NCBI GenBank assembly: GCA_964475955.1
Contig: CAYYZY010000143.1
Span: forward strand, 1-20,684
Reading direction: 5' to 3'
Length of the DNA: 20,684 nucleotides
Source of the DNA: DATKZH01 sp964475955
GTDB lineage: Bacteria > Planctomycetota > Planctomycetia > Pirellulales > Thermoguttaceae
Both the position numbers and the translations under genes were made by a program. Below, piece by piece: positions 1 to 7,793 of this stretch. Position 1 is the stretch's first letter, and every line of letters begins with the position of its first letter. Below the pieces are notes generated by a model. The model was given only the letters and a program-made list of their open reading frames with translations. It searched no databases and had not been told where the DNA came from.

Positions 1-152
1 GTTGGGCTCCGGCCCGCCTCGAATGCGAGAAGCGTGAGGCACGCGAGTTGCACTGCTGAGAGTAGGCTCGGCGGCGGCCCGTCGCCGTCGCCCAGCGGAG
101 CCCAGGCAGTCCGACCGGACGACAAGCTGCCCCCTCTTGGTGGAGGTCGACC

Positions 153-884
153 ATGCTCATTGCGATATCAAGGCTCTACGGTACTGCGTTGGAGGGAAAG
201 GATGGCCGGGTGGGAACGCTCAAAGACCTGCTCTTCGACGGCCGCGACTGGAAGGTCCGCTACCTGGACGTCGACACGGGCCAGTGGCTGCTCGGCCGCC
301 GGGTGATTCTCTCGCCCACGGTCATCCATGCGGCCGACTACGCCAATCGCCGGCTCGCCGTTCCGCTTACTCGGCAGCAAGTCGAAGACAGCCCGCCGCT
401 GGAGGCCGAGATGCCGGTCTCGCGGCAGAAGGAGAAGGAGTTGGCCCACTACTACGCCTGGGGCGCGTACTGGGCGAACCTCGAGGAGGCCGCGCGCGGA
501 GAGGTTGAAAGGGAGGACGCGTCCGACTTGCGCAGCACGCGCAGCGTTTCCGGATATCACATCCGGGCGATGGACGGCGAGATCGGCCACCTCGACGACT
601 TCATCATGGACGACGAAGCCTGGGAGAACGGGCCCTGGGAGATCCGCTACCTGGTCATCGATACCGGGCGGTGGCTGCCGGGCAGGCACGTGGTGATCCC
701 TCCGCTTTGGGCCGAATCGATCGATTGGGACACCCGAAGGGTGGAAGTCGGCCTCACCCGCGAATTGATCGAGCGAAGCCCCGAATACGACCCCGAGGAG
801 CCGGTCAACCGCCGTTATGAGGAGGTTCTCTACGACTACTACGGCCGACCGAAGTACTGGACCGGGTCGGGCCATGCCGTGTGA
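153..884 (+). CDS. Tandem PRC-barrel domain protein
   Basis: A 243-residue soluble protein made of two PRC-barrel-like units, about residues 1-90 and 132-225. Each unit carries the same pattern: a segment like LLFDGRDWKVRYLDVDTG, then a W-L-x-GR segment, then an L-T-R-x-x-[IV]-E-x-SP segment. No signal peptide or membrane segment is seen. PRC barrels occur in photosynthetic reaction centre H subunits and RimM and usually mediate protein or membrane contacts. No catalytic residues are apparent and the substrate is unknown. The start is supported by GGAGG at 142-146, 6 bases before the ATG. A paralogue lies at 9478-10182, and both end in the shared signature NRRYEEVLYDYYG[RK]PKYW. The amrS gene follows 82 bp downstream on the same strand and may be co-transcribed. 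The fold call is firm; the function is not known. Confidence 0.85.
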   Translation: MLIAISRLYGTALEGKDGRVGTLKDLLFDGRDWKVRYLDVDTGQWLLGRRVILSPTVIHAADYANRRLAVPLTRQQVEDSPPLEAEMPVSRQKEKELAHYYAWGAYWANLEEAARGEVEREDASDLRSTRSVSGYHIRAMDGEIGHLDDFIMDDEAWENGPWEIRYLVIDTGRWLPGRHVVIPPLWAESIDWDTRRVEVGLTRELIERSPEYDPEEPVNRRYEEVLYDYYGRPKYWTGSGHAV

Positions 885-966
885 GCGCCGGTCGGCGCGC
901 CGCAGGGCGAAACCGGCCCGGCGGGTTTTTGCGAACGCCTGCGATGAGCGGGCAGGGGGAAGGGAT

Positions 967-2019
967 ATGCCATACCGCCACGTCTTGGAAAAGTCTTCGC
1001 GCGAGGCGCTGCTTTACGAGTCGCTGCCCGATCAGAAGGTGCGGTGCGGTTTGTGCGCCCATCGCTGCGTGATCCCGGAGGGTAGCTTCGGCATCTGCCA
1101 AGTGCGGCAGAACCAGGGAGGGAAACTGCACACGCTGGTGTACGGGCGCGCGATCGCGCGGCACGTCGACCCGGTGGAGAAGAAGCCGCTGTTCCACTTC
1201 TTCCCCGGCACGCTGGCCTATTCCGTGGCGACGCCCGGGTGCAATTTCCGGTGTCCCTGGTGCCAGAACTGGGAGATCTCGCAGATGCCGCGGCAGCATC
1301 CGGATATCGGCGGGGAGGAGGTCGCTGCGGAGGAGATCGTCGACCAGGCCCGGTCCAACGTATGCCGCAGCATCGCCTACACGTATACCGAGCCGACCAT
1401 CTTCTTCGAGTACGCGCGCGACGTGGCCAGGCTCGCCGACGCCGCCTGCATCCAAAACGTCATGGTGACCAACGGTTACATGACGCCGGCGATGCTCGAA
1501 GACCTCCATCCGTACCTCGACGCGGCGAACGTCGACCTCAAGGCGTTTCGCGATGCAACGTACCGGAAGCACGTCGGCGGGCGGTTGCAGCCGATCCTCG
1601 ACAACATGGAAAAGACGCGACAACTGGGCGTTTGGCTCGAGGTGACGATGCTCCTCGTGCCCGGGCTGAACGACGATCCGGCCGAACTCCGCGACGCCGC
1701 CCGGTTCATCGCCGAACGGCTGGGACCGCAGACGCCGTGGCATCTCAGCCGGTTCCAGCCGGCCTACCAGATGACCACCACGCTCCCCACGCCGCTTGCG
1801 ACGCTCAAGCGGGCGCAAGAGATCGGCCGCGAGGCGGGACTGCGCTACGTCTACCTGGGCAACGTGCCGGGCGACGCCGACACGCGGTGCCACGGCTGCG
1901 GATCGGTGCTGATTCGTCGTTCGGCCGCGGGCGTGTTGAACGACTCCGTGACGTCGGAAGGCACGTGCCCCGAGTGCGGGACGCCCGTCGCCGGCGTCGG
2001 CATGGGCGGCGCCGCCTGA
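967..2019 (+). CDS. amrS: AmmeMemoRadiSam system radical SAM enzyme
   Basis: A 350-residue radical SAM protein. The 4Fe-4S motif is CNFRCPWC, with C92, C96 and C99 binding the cluster that cleaves S-adenosylmethionine. An N-terminal cysteine cluster (C27, C30, C34, C44) and a C-terminal pair of CxxC motifs (C308/C311, C334/C337) could bind further metal. This layout, and segments such as YTYTEPTIFFEYA and NVDLKAFRD, match the enzyme that is often encoded with AMMECR1- and MEMO1-like proteins. Neither partner is present here. The reaction is not established. The reading frame stays open further upstream, but the ATG at 967 is preceded by a purine-rich GGGGGAAGGG and begins the family-like sequence. 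The C-terminal zinc-ribbon-like tail may be an add-on. Family confidence is high. Confidence 0.9.
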   Translation: MPYRHVLEKSSREALLYESLPDQKVRCGLCAHRCVIPEGSFGICQVRQNQGGKLHTLVYGRAIARHVDPVEKKPLFHFFPGTLAYSVATPGCNFRCPWCQNWEISQMPRQHPDIGGEEVAAEEIVDQARSNVCRSIAYTYTEPTIFFEYARDVARLADAACIQNVMVTNGYMTPAMLEDLHPYLDAANVDLKAFRDATYRKHVGGRLQPILDNMEKTRQLGVWLEVTMLLVPGLNDDPAELRDAARFIAERLGPQTPWHLSRFQPAYQMTTTLPTPLATLKRAQEIGREAGLRYVYLGNVPGDADTRCHGCGSVLIRRSAAGVLNDSVTSEGTCPECGTPVAGVGMGGAA

Positions 2020-2044
2020 ACGGCCGCGCGATTGCGCAACGCGC

Positions 2045-2130
2045 GTGCCTTGGGGGGGCTGGGATCGAGCGCAGCGCCTTCCCCCGGGATTTGGAGTACT
2101 GGGGGGCTCGCTGCGATCGACCCCAGGCAC
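2045..2130. repeat. Large imperfect inverted repeat between convergent genes
   Basis: The arm at 2045-2076 (starting GTGCCT and ending ATCGAGCGCAGCG) is largely complementary to the arm at 2109-2130 (CGCTGCGATCGACCCCAGG then CAC). A nested C5/G6 pairing at 2081-2085 and 2101-2106 could extend the stem. It fills most of the 160 bp between the amrS stop and the ftsH stop. That position suggests a two-way transcription stop or a dispersed palindromic repeat. No T tract follows either arm, so a classical intrinsic terminator is not supported. Confidence 0.55.
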
Positions 2131-2179
2131 CCTGTGCAACGCGATCCGCCTGAGGGGAGAGCGCAGGCTTCTGCGGCGC

Positions 2180-4207
2180 TCAGTAGGTGGCTTCCTCGCC
2201 TTGGTCGGCCCCGGCCGTCTCGTCGGTCGAGTTCCGGGCCGATCCGTCTCCGTTGTGAACCAGGAGTGCGAGGTCGTCGGCGGTGAGCGTCTCTCGCTCC
2301 AGGAGGGCTTCGGCGACGGCGACCACGGAGTCCCAGTTCTCGTCGATGAGGCGCTCCGCGTCGCGATAGGCCTCGCCGACGAGGCGCCGGATCTCCTCGT
2401 CGATCTGGCCGGCCGTTTCTTCGGACCACTCCTTTTCGATGATCCATCGCTCCTGGCGGTCGTCTTCGCCGTACTTGACGAACCCGAGCCGTTCCGACAT
2501 CCCCCACTCCAAAATCATCTTCCTGGCGAAGGCCGTCGCCTTGTCGATGTCGTCCTGGGCGCCGGAGGAGAGATCGTCGGTCTTCCGGGCTTCGGCAATC
2601 CTGCCGGCGCACAGTGCCCGGAGCATCGCCTCCATGTATCTGCGCCCGTAGCTGTATCGATCCTTCTCGGGCAGGGCGAGCGTGGCGCCCATGGCGCGGC
2701 CGCGGGGGATGATGGTGATTTTTTCGACGGGGTCGGCGTCTTCGAGGAGGTCCTGCACCAGCGCGTGGCCGGCTTCGTGGTAGGCCGCCGCGATCCGCTG
2801 CTCGCGCTCGATCTTGCGCCCCTTGCGGGAACGGCCGAAGCGGATCTTGTCCCGGGCTTCCTGGAGGTCTTCCATACGCACGCGGTCCTCGCCGCGGAGG
2901 GCGGCGATGATCGCCGCCTCGTTGATCAGGGCGGCCAGGTCCGCGCCGGAGAGCATGGGTGTCGTCCGGGCGAGCTGCTTGAGATCGACGTCGTTCCCCA
3001 GCCGCGGCTTCTTCGCGTGGATCTCGAGGATGGCCTGCCTGCCGCCCACGTCGGGCAGCGGCAGGAACACCTGGCGATCGAACCGGCCGCGCCGCGTCAG
3101 GGCCGGATCGAGGACGTCGGGCCGGTTGGTGGCGGCGATGGCGATCACCTGGTCGTGCGGCTCGAACCCGTCCATTTCGGAGAGGATGGCGTTGAGCGTT
3201 TGTTCGCGTTCGCCGTGCCCGCCGCCGGCCATGAGGTCGGTTCCGCGCCGGCGTCCGATGGCGTCGATCTCGTCGAGGAAGATGATGCACGGGGCCCGTT
3301 GTTTGGCCTTCTGGAACAGGTCCCGGACCCGGCTGGCGCCGACCCCGACGAACATTTCCATGAAATCGGACCCGGAGACGGAGAAGAACGGCACGTCGGC
3401 CTCGCCGGCGATCACCCTGGCCAGAAGCGTCTTCCCGCAGCCGGGCGGGCCGCACAGGAGGACGCCCTTCGGGATGCGCGCCCCGACGGTCTGGAACTTG
3501 TCGGGACGGCTGAGGAACTCGATCAACTCCTGGACTTCCGCCTTGGCCTCTTCGATGCCCGCCACGTCGTCCAGCGTCACGTCGACGGATTCCTTACTGG
3601 CGACGCGGTGTCGTGATTGGGCAAAACGCCCCAGGATGCCCGCCGGTCCCGACTGGGCCGCCTGCCGGGCGCGGACCATCATGAACCCGATCACCAGGAA
3701 GAGGAGCAACAGCGGCCCCCACGCAACCAGCACCGTCAGCCAGACCGACGAGCCGGTCTGGTTGCGAGAGTCCACGTCCAGCTTCGCGAGACGCTCGAGG
3801 TAGAACGCCCGGTTTTCCTGGTCGATGCTCACGTACACGCGCTGCTTCTCCCCTTTCTCCGGCTTCACCCCCTCGTAAGTGAAGTCGGGCTTGAGGGCCG
3901 CTTCGACCTCGTCGTTGTGGAGCACCACGCTGTCTTCGACCAAGCCGTCTTCCCGCGCGATCGTCTCGAAGTCCGACCAGGTGGGAATCTCGGTCCGGGC
4001 GGAGGGTCCCCAATACACCGATGCCCAGATGAGAAGCGCGACGACGATCAGCCAGAATACCCAAGGGGGAGACATCCCCGCCTGCGGCCCTCGCAACGGG
4101 CGTCCGCCCGGTCGATTCCGGCCAGGCTGGGGCGTGGGCGAATCGGGTCCTCCGCGCTGTTCCGGTCTCTCTCTGCCAGCTTGGTCGTTTTCTGGATTCA
4201 CGCTCAT
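2180..4207 (-). CDS. ftsH: ATP-dependent zinc metalloprotease FtsH
   Basis: A 675-residue membrane AAA+ protease that degrades unfolded and selected short-lived membrane and cytosolic proteins. Order of parts: a Pro/Gly/Arg-rich cytoplasmic extension (1-45), a transmembrane helix (about 48-67), a periplasmic domain (about 68-154), a second helix (about 155-177) and the AAA module. The module has Walker A GPPGCGKT (253-260), Walker B IIFLDEID (308-315), pore motif FVGVG (286-290), and the second region of homology ending RRGRFDRQ. The M41 domain has HEAGH at 477-481, with D553 of SGAQDDI as the likely third zinc ligand. All key residues are present, so it should be active. The usual acidic pair after AGRIAE is altered to AGRIAEARKTDD. 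No clear Shine-Dalgarno site precedes the ATG. It is transcribed alone, divergently from pfkB. Confidence 0.96.
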   Translation of the reverse strand: MSVNPENDQAGRERPEQRGGPDSPTPQPGRNRPGGRPLRGPQAGMSPPWVFWLIVVALLIWASVYWGPSARTEIPTWSDFETIAREDGLVEDSVVLHNDEVEAALKPDFTYEGVKPEKGEKQRVYVSIDQENRAFYLERLAKLDVDSRNQTGSSVWLTVLVAWGPLLLLFLVIGFMMVRARQAAQSGPAGILGRFAQSRHRVASKESVDVTLDDVAGIEEAKAEVQELIEFLSRPDKFQTVGARIPKGVLLCGPPGCGKTLLARVIAGEADVPFFSVSGSDFMEMFVGVGASRVRDLFQKAKQRAPCIIFLDEIDAIGRRRGTDLMAGGGHGEREQTLNAILSEMDGFEPHDQVIAIAATNRPDVLDPALTRRGRFDRQVFLPLPDVGGRQAILEIHAKKPRLGNDVDLKQLARTTPMLSGADLAALINEAAIIAALRGEDRVRMEDLQEARDKIRFGRSRKGRKIEREQRIAAAYHEAGHALVQDLLEDADPVEKITIIPRGRAMGATLALPEKDRYSYGRRYMEAMLRALCAGRIAEARKTDDLSSGAQDDIDKATAFARKMILEWGMSERLGFVKYGEDDRQERWIIEKEWSEETAGQIDEEIRRLVGEAYRDAERLIDENWDSVVAVAEALLERETLTADDLALLVHNGDGSARNSTDETAGADQGEEATY

Positions 4208-4628
4208 ACCGTTGATGCGGATTGGGGAAGGGGCAGGGCCGTCTTACCACAACTGGAGCAGACCGCGTGCCAAGCGCGGAAACCGGTCCGCCAAACGCTG
4301 CGCGGCGCTTTCCGGCGGCCCGCCTGCGTCAATCTGACGTGACGGGCGACGCAATGACGTGCCCCCTGCGCCGTGTATCTCTTGGGTCGCGCTGCAAAGT
4401 CGCGGCATGCGTTGCGGCACCGGCGTGGGGCGCAGGATCGCCTTGCCGCCGTCCACTGGCACGCTTGGCGCGCGATGTGCGGCACGCATATCCGGCTTTG
4501 ATACTTGAGCCCGGGCGAAGGGCGTGGTTCGGCGGTCCAATACGCACTTCGTGCCCGAGGGCACGCCAGCCGAACCGCCGGGCCCTGGTGAGGCAGGAGC
4601 TCAGTGACTTGACGCGGAGAAGAACCGC
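4208..4628. other. Divergent ftsH-pfkB intergenic region
   Basis: This 421-bp region separates the start codons of ftsH (minus) and pfkB (plus) and must contain promoters for both. Open frames through it show no family resemblance or motif, and I regard them as chance frames in GC-rich DNA. The only clear structure is the nested hairpin at 4526-4576. I could not pick out convincing -35/-10 boxes. Confidence 0.6.
4526..4576. promoter_or_regulatory. Nested hairpin upstream of pfkB
   Basis: GGTTCGGC (4526-4533) pairs perfectly with GCCGAACC (4569-4576). Inside the loop, GTGCCCGAGGGCAC (4551-4564) forms a second 6-bp stem. The structure ends 52 bp before the pfkB start and could be part of its leader RNA or an operator. 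It does not match a riboswitch class that I recognise. Confidence 0.4.
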
Positions 4629-5597
4629 ATGGTGCAAGTCGTCACGGTTACGGTCAACCCGGCGCTGGATAAGAGCACGTCCGTCAACCAACTGGTGGCC
4701 GAGAGGAAGCTCTCCTGTCGGCGTCCGAGGGCCGAGCCCGGCGGCGGGGGGGTCAACGTGGCCAGGGCGGTGCGTCGACTCGGCGAAAAGGCCTGCGCGC
4801 TCTGGTCGCAAGGCGGTCCGATGGGGCAGTTGTTCGGGCGCTTGCTCGACCGCGAAGACGTTCCCCACCGGCCGATCCCGATTGACGGCGAGACGCGCGA
4901 GAACTTCATCGTCTTCGAAGAGACGAGCGAGCAGCAGTATCGGTTCGGAATGCCGGGTCCCGAGTTCAACCGGGACGATCTCGACCGGTGGATCGAAGCG
5001 ATCGACGGCCTCGACCCGCCCCCCGACTATCTCGTGGCCAGCGGCAGCCTGCCCCCGGGGGTGCCGGCCGACTTCTACGGTCGCATCGCGGATCGCCTGC
5101 CCGCAACTTGCCGCGTGATCGTGGATGCCAAGCGGGACTCGCTGCGCGAGGCGGCCGACCGGGGGGTCTACCTCGTCAAGCCGAACCTGCGGGAGCTGGC
5201 CGAATTGACCGGCGAGCGGCCCGGCGACGAGCGCGCGATCGAGCGGCAGGCCAAGACGCTGATCAAAGAGCGGGGCGTGCAGGCCGTCCTGGTTTCGCTG
5301 GGCTCCGGCGGCGCCATGCTGGTTACCGCCGAAGAGGCCGAACACCTCAGATCGCCCGCGGTTCCCATTCGCAGCAAGGTCGGGGCCGGCGACAGCATGG
5401 TTGCCGGGCTCGTGGTCTCGCTGGCTCGGGGTAACGGCACCCGCCAAGCGGCGGCCTACGGGGTGGCCGCCGGGGCGGCCGCGGTGATGACGCCGGGGAC
5501 CGAGCTTTGCCGTCAAGAAGACGTGGAGCGGATTTGGAGCGAGGCCCGAGCAAACGGAGGCAAGCCGTGTCACTTTTCGCCGACTTCGTCGTCGTGA
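4629..5597 (+). CDS. pfkB: 6-phosphofructokinase, PfkB family
   Basis: A 322-residue ribokinase-fold sugar kinase, closest in pattern to E. coli phosphofructokinase II, which phosphorylates fructose 6-phosphate with ATP. Seen in sequence: the substrate-binding PGGGGVNVARA (37-47), ASGSLPPGVP (137-146), VKPN (183-186), and the anion-hole/catalytic motif VGAGDSMVAG (251-260) with D255 as catalytic base. The C-terminal PGTELC and following acidic helix also match the E. coli enzyme. 1-Phosphofructokinase and tagatose-6-phosphate kinase are close relatives, so the exact substrate is inferred. The tail after about residue 306 is extra and overlaps the start of the next gene, whose GTG lies at 5567. 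This overlap suggests translational coupling. Confidence 0.88.
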   Translation: MVQVVTVTVNPALDKSTSVNQLVAERKLSCRRPRAEPGGGGVNVARAVRRLGEKACALWSQGGPMGQLFGRLLDREDVPHRPIPIDGETRENFIVFEETSEQQYRFGMPGPEFNRDDLDRWIEAIDGLDPPPDYLVASGSLPPGVPADFYGRIADRLPATCRVIVDAKRDSLREAADRGVYLVKPNLRELAELTGERPGDERAIERQAKTLIKERGVQAVLVSLGSGGAMLVTAEEAEHLRSPAVPIRSKVGAGDSMVAGLVVSLARGNGTRQAAAYGVAAGAAAVMTPGTELCRQEDVERIWSEARANGGKPCHFSPTSSS

Positions 5598-5971
5598 TGA
5601 TCTTCGCCCTGGTGGTCATGCTCGCGCTGGCCGCTACGGCGAACCGGTACCGGGCCTGGCCGGTCGCCGTCTGGTTCTTCGTGCTCATCTTTCTCGGCAC
5701 CTGGATGCTCGGCGCGTGGTTCGAGCCCATCGGTCCGCGGCTATTAGGCTTTCGGTGGGCGTCGTTCGCGCTGGTGGCGATCGTGCTGGCCCTGGTCATC
5801 GCGGCCGTGGTCGCCGCCGTGGAGGGACCGCCGACCAAGAGCCCTTCGGGCCCCGCGACCGGTCCGCCCGACTATGAGGTGCCGGTGGCCGGCATGGGGT
5901 GCGTGCTGAGCGTCTTCTTCTGGTTGTTCGTGATCGTGGCCGTGGTGACCATCACGGCCCGCTACCTGTAA
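5567..5971 (+). CDS. Small four-helix membrane protein, paralogue 1
   Basis: A 134-residue hydrophobic protein with predicted helices at about 5-23, 32-51, 63-86 and 110-131, joined by a Pro/Ser/Gly-rich linker at 87-106. Its centre reads WFFVLIFLGTWMLGAWFEP then IGPR. The same block is found in the protein at 8931-9332, so the two form a small paralogous family. I do not recognise the family and assign no function. The GTG start at 5567 is chosen because GGAGG (5556-5560) lies 6 bases upstream and because the paralogue begins at the matching helix. It overlaps pfkB by 31 bases and is probably co-translated with it. Confidence 0.8.
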   Translation: MSLFADFVVVMIFALVVMLALAATANRYRAWPVAVWFFVLIFLGTWMLGAWFEPIGPRLLGFRWASFALVAIVLALVIAAVVAAVEGPPTKSPSGPATGPPDYEVPVAGMGCVLSVFFWLFVIVAVVTITARYL

Positions 5972-5988
5972 GCCGCTACCTGTAAGCC
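5961..5988 (+). repeat. 14-bp tandem duplication over a stop codon
   Basis: GCTACCTGTAAGCC occurs twice in direct contact (5961-5974 and 5975-5988). The first copy contains the last codons and the TAA stop of the small membrane protein gene. This looks like a recent slippage duplication that left the protein unchanged. Confidence 0.85.
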
Positions 5989-6040
5989 GCTTCGTGGGAC
6001 CGCCCGCGGCGGAACGCGCCGCGGGGCCGTGCGTGGTCGT

Positions 6041-6636
6041 TCAGGTCGCCGTGGCCAGGAAGTCGCTCAGGCCGCTGAGGAACATCTGCACGGCGACCGT
6101 CGTCAGCAGCATTCCCATCAGTCGCTCCACCGCGTTGAGGGCGCGCTCGCCGAGCAGGCGACTGAGCCAGGTGGCGCACAAGAGGATCGCGCCGGTCAAC
6201 AACCACGCGCAGCACAGGGCGGTCAGCCAGGCAAGCCACCGCGCCGGCTCTCGCGCCATGAGCAGCAGGACGGTCGCCGCCGACGACGGGCCGGCAACCA
6301 GCGGGATCGCCAGAGGGACCACAAACGGTTCGCCGCCCGGATTCTCGCGGAAGATGTCCCGCGCGCTGGCGAAGATCATCTTCAGCGCGATGAGGAAGAG
6401 GATCACGCCGCCGGCGATGCTCAGGGCCGGTTCGGAGACGTGCAGCACGTCGAGGATCGTTCTCCCGCCGAAGAGAAAGAGGATCAAGACCCCCAAAGAG
6501 CGATGACCAACTCACGCAGGACGATCCAACGGGCCCTGCGCGGCTCCACGCCTGACAATAGGGCGACGAACACGGGGATGTTCCCCACGGGGTCCATCAC
6601 CAGGAACAAGAGGATCGTCGCCGAAAGCGCGGTCAT
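6041..6636 (-). pseudogene. marC: MarC-family membrane protein, frameshifted
   Basis: Two adjoining minus-strand frames together make one MarC/UPF0056 integral membrane protein of about 198 residues, a normal length. The first 50 residues run from ATG 6636 (FLVMDPVGNIPVFVALLSG, then RELVIALWG) and end in TGA at 6484-6486. The remainder starts in another frame at about 6490 (VLILFLFGG and AGGVILFLIALKMIF). The junction is the run of five G on the minus strand at 6490-6494, and one more G would restore the frame. The cause could be an inactivating deletion, a homopolymer sequencing error, or less likely slippage, since a GGG-decoding tRNA could move back one base. MarC proteins have about six membrane helices and no settled function. 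A purine-rich GAGAGAGG precedes the start. Confidence 0.82.
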
Positions 6637-7079
6637 AAGTGCCGGCCTCTCTCGCGCCGAAACACCCGCCGATCCGCCGCGGGACGCAACCGAACGGCGT
6701 TGGTCCGAGGCGTCGCCGCTGGCGCACGCGAAACCTCCCGGCCGCGACAGGAAAGCTCCGCCCTCAGAGTTTGAATGGCAATGATTGCCGAGGGCGAGGT
6801 CTGCCGCGGGCCGGCAGGGGTTCGCGCTGAACGAGTAACCATCGCGACATGGTCTTCCTCCCTCGAAAACTGCGACTGGCAAACGCCGGCCGGTCAGCCG
6901 CTTGCGGCGGGCGGAGCAGCGAGCCCCCGTCAGCAGCCACGCGGACCGAGCACGATTTCTCTCCATGGGGATCGTTCAGCGGAGAGGCCCGCGGCCAGGA
7001 CGGGGCACTGCCAGGAGCACACCCGGATCGGCCCCGCTTGGCCGCGGCGCCAAGCATCTCCGCTTGAGCGTCGACCGAT
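6637..7079. other. Intergenic region between BON gene and marC
   Basis: This 443-bp stretch follows the triple-BON gene and precedes marC on the minus strand. I see no protein-family signature in any frame. It contains the hairpin at 7036-7055 and a weaker CTCTCC/GGAGAG pairing near 6958-6987. It probably holds the marC promoter, but no box is convincing. Confidence 0.55.
7036..7055 (-). terminator. GC-rich hairpin after the BON gene
   Basis: GCTTGGC (7036-7042) and GCCAAGC (7049-7055) form a perfect 7-bp stem with a 6-base loop, 25 bases past the stop codon of the triple-BON gene. No T run follows on the minus strand, so it is a terminator candidate by position only. Confidence 0.35.
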
Positions 7080-7736
7080 TCAGCGTTTCATGGTCTCCGG
7101 GGCGTTGCGGACCTTCAGCTTGTTGACGACGCGTTCGGCACCGCCCTGGACCGCGTTCGTCTCGGCCGCCTGCGACTCCCGCCAGTCCTCGACGGTCCCG
7201 AAGAGCGTGGCGACCCCGTCGACGACCGACACGGTGACGTCGTCGCCGTCGACGAACGGGCTCCAGAACAGTTGGCTCCGTATGTCCTCGGCGATCTCCC
7301 AGTCGGGACTCTCCGGCGGCGTGTATTCGACCTGAATCGCGTTATGCACCGCGGCGACCCCGTTGACCCGCGCCGCCACGTCTCCGGCAAGCTCCTTCTC
7401 GAAGCGCGAGTCGACCGAACCCCGCAGGTACGCCTTGGCGTTGCGCACGGTCACCGTGATCTCGAATCGTTCCAGGTAGGCGTGGCGGCGGATGCCCTTC
7501 CGGATACTCTCTGCGATCTCGGCGTCTTCGCGTGCCGTCTCCGGGCGCACCCTGATTAAGTTCTTCACCCGAACGACGCCCATGGTGTTTCGGGCATCCT
7601 GTTCGGCGGCCCGTTTGGCCTTGAGGTTGTCGACGGTGCCGGTCAGCGTCACCATGGCGTACTCGACCTCCGCGTTGACGTTGAACGCGTGAACGCGCGG
7701 GTCGTAGACGAAAGCGTCTTCGATGTGCTCGGCCAT
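7080..7736 (-). CDS. Triple BON-domain protein
   Basis: A 218-residue protein with three BON domains, about residues 1-64, 72-137 and 147-212. Each shows the alternating pattern, such as VTLTGTV, AYLRGSV and ATLFGTV, followed by a helix and a valine-rich strand ending VKNLIRV, VHNAIQV and VNKLKV. BON domains bind phospholipid or associate with membranes in osmotic and envelope stress proteins such as OsmY. Unlike OsmY, this protein has no visible signal peptide, so either it is cytoplasmic or the true start lies elsewhere. The ATG at 7736 follows a purine-rich GAAAGGAAAAGG. It lies 57 bp downstream of the secreted protein gene at 7794-8630 on the same strand and is probably in one operon with it. 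Confidence 0.88.
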   Translation of the reverse strand: MAEHIEDAFVYDPRVHAFNVNAEVEYAMVTLTGTVDNLKAKRAAEQDARNTMGVVRVKNLIRVRPETAREDAEIAESIRKGIRRHAYLERFEITVTVRNAKAYLRGSVDSRFEKELAGDVAARVNGVAAVHNAIQVEYTPPESPDWEIAEDIRSQLFWSPFVDGDDVTVSVVDGVATLFGTVEDWRESQAAETNAVQGGAERVVNKLKVRNAPETMKR

Positions 7737-7793
7737 CGCATGGCCTTTTCCTTTCTACTGGCGGGAGTTGCCTTGTCGTCGTGCATCGCCGGG

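Noticed and set aside
967..2019. AMMECR1 or MEMO1 partners for the AmrS protein.
   Set aside because: Neither family was recognisable in any frame of the window, so the rest of that system would have to be encoded elsewhere.
2045..3616. Long plus-strand open frame opposite ftsH.
   Set aside because: It is antisense to the FtsH AAA and protease motifs and arises from GC-rich codon bias.
4222..5118. Long plus-strand open frame running from the ftsH-pfkB gap into pfkB.
   Set aside because: Its translation is arginine/serine-rich without any motif, and its second half is an out-of-frame shadow of pfkB, which has clear catalytic motifs.
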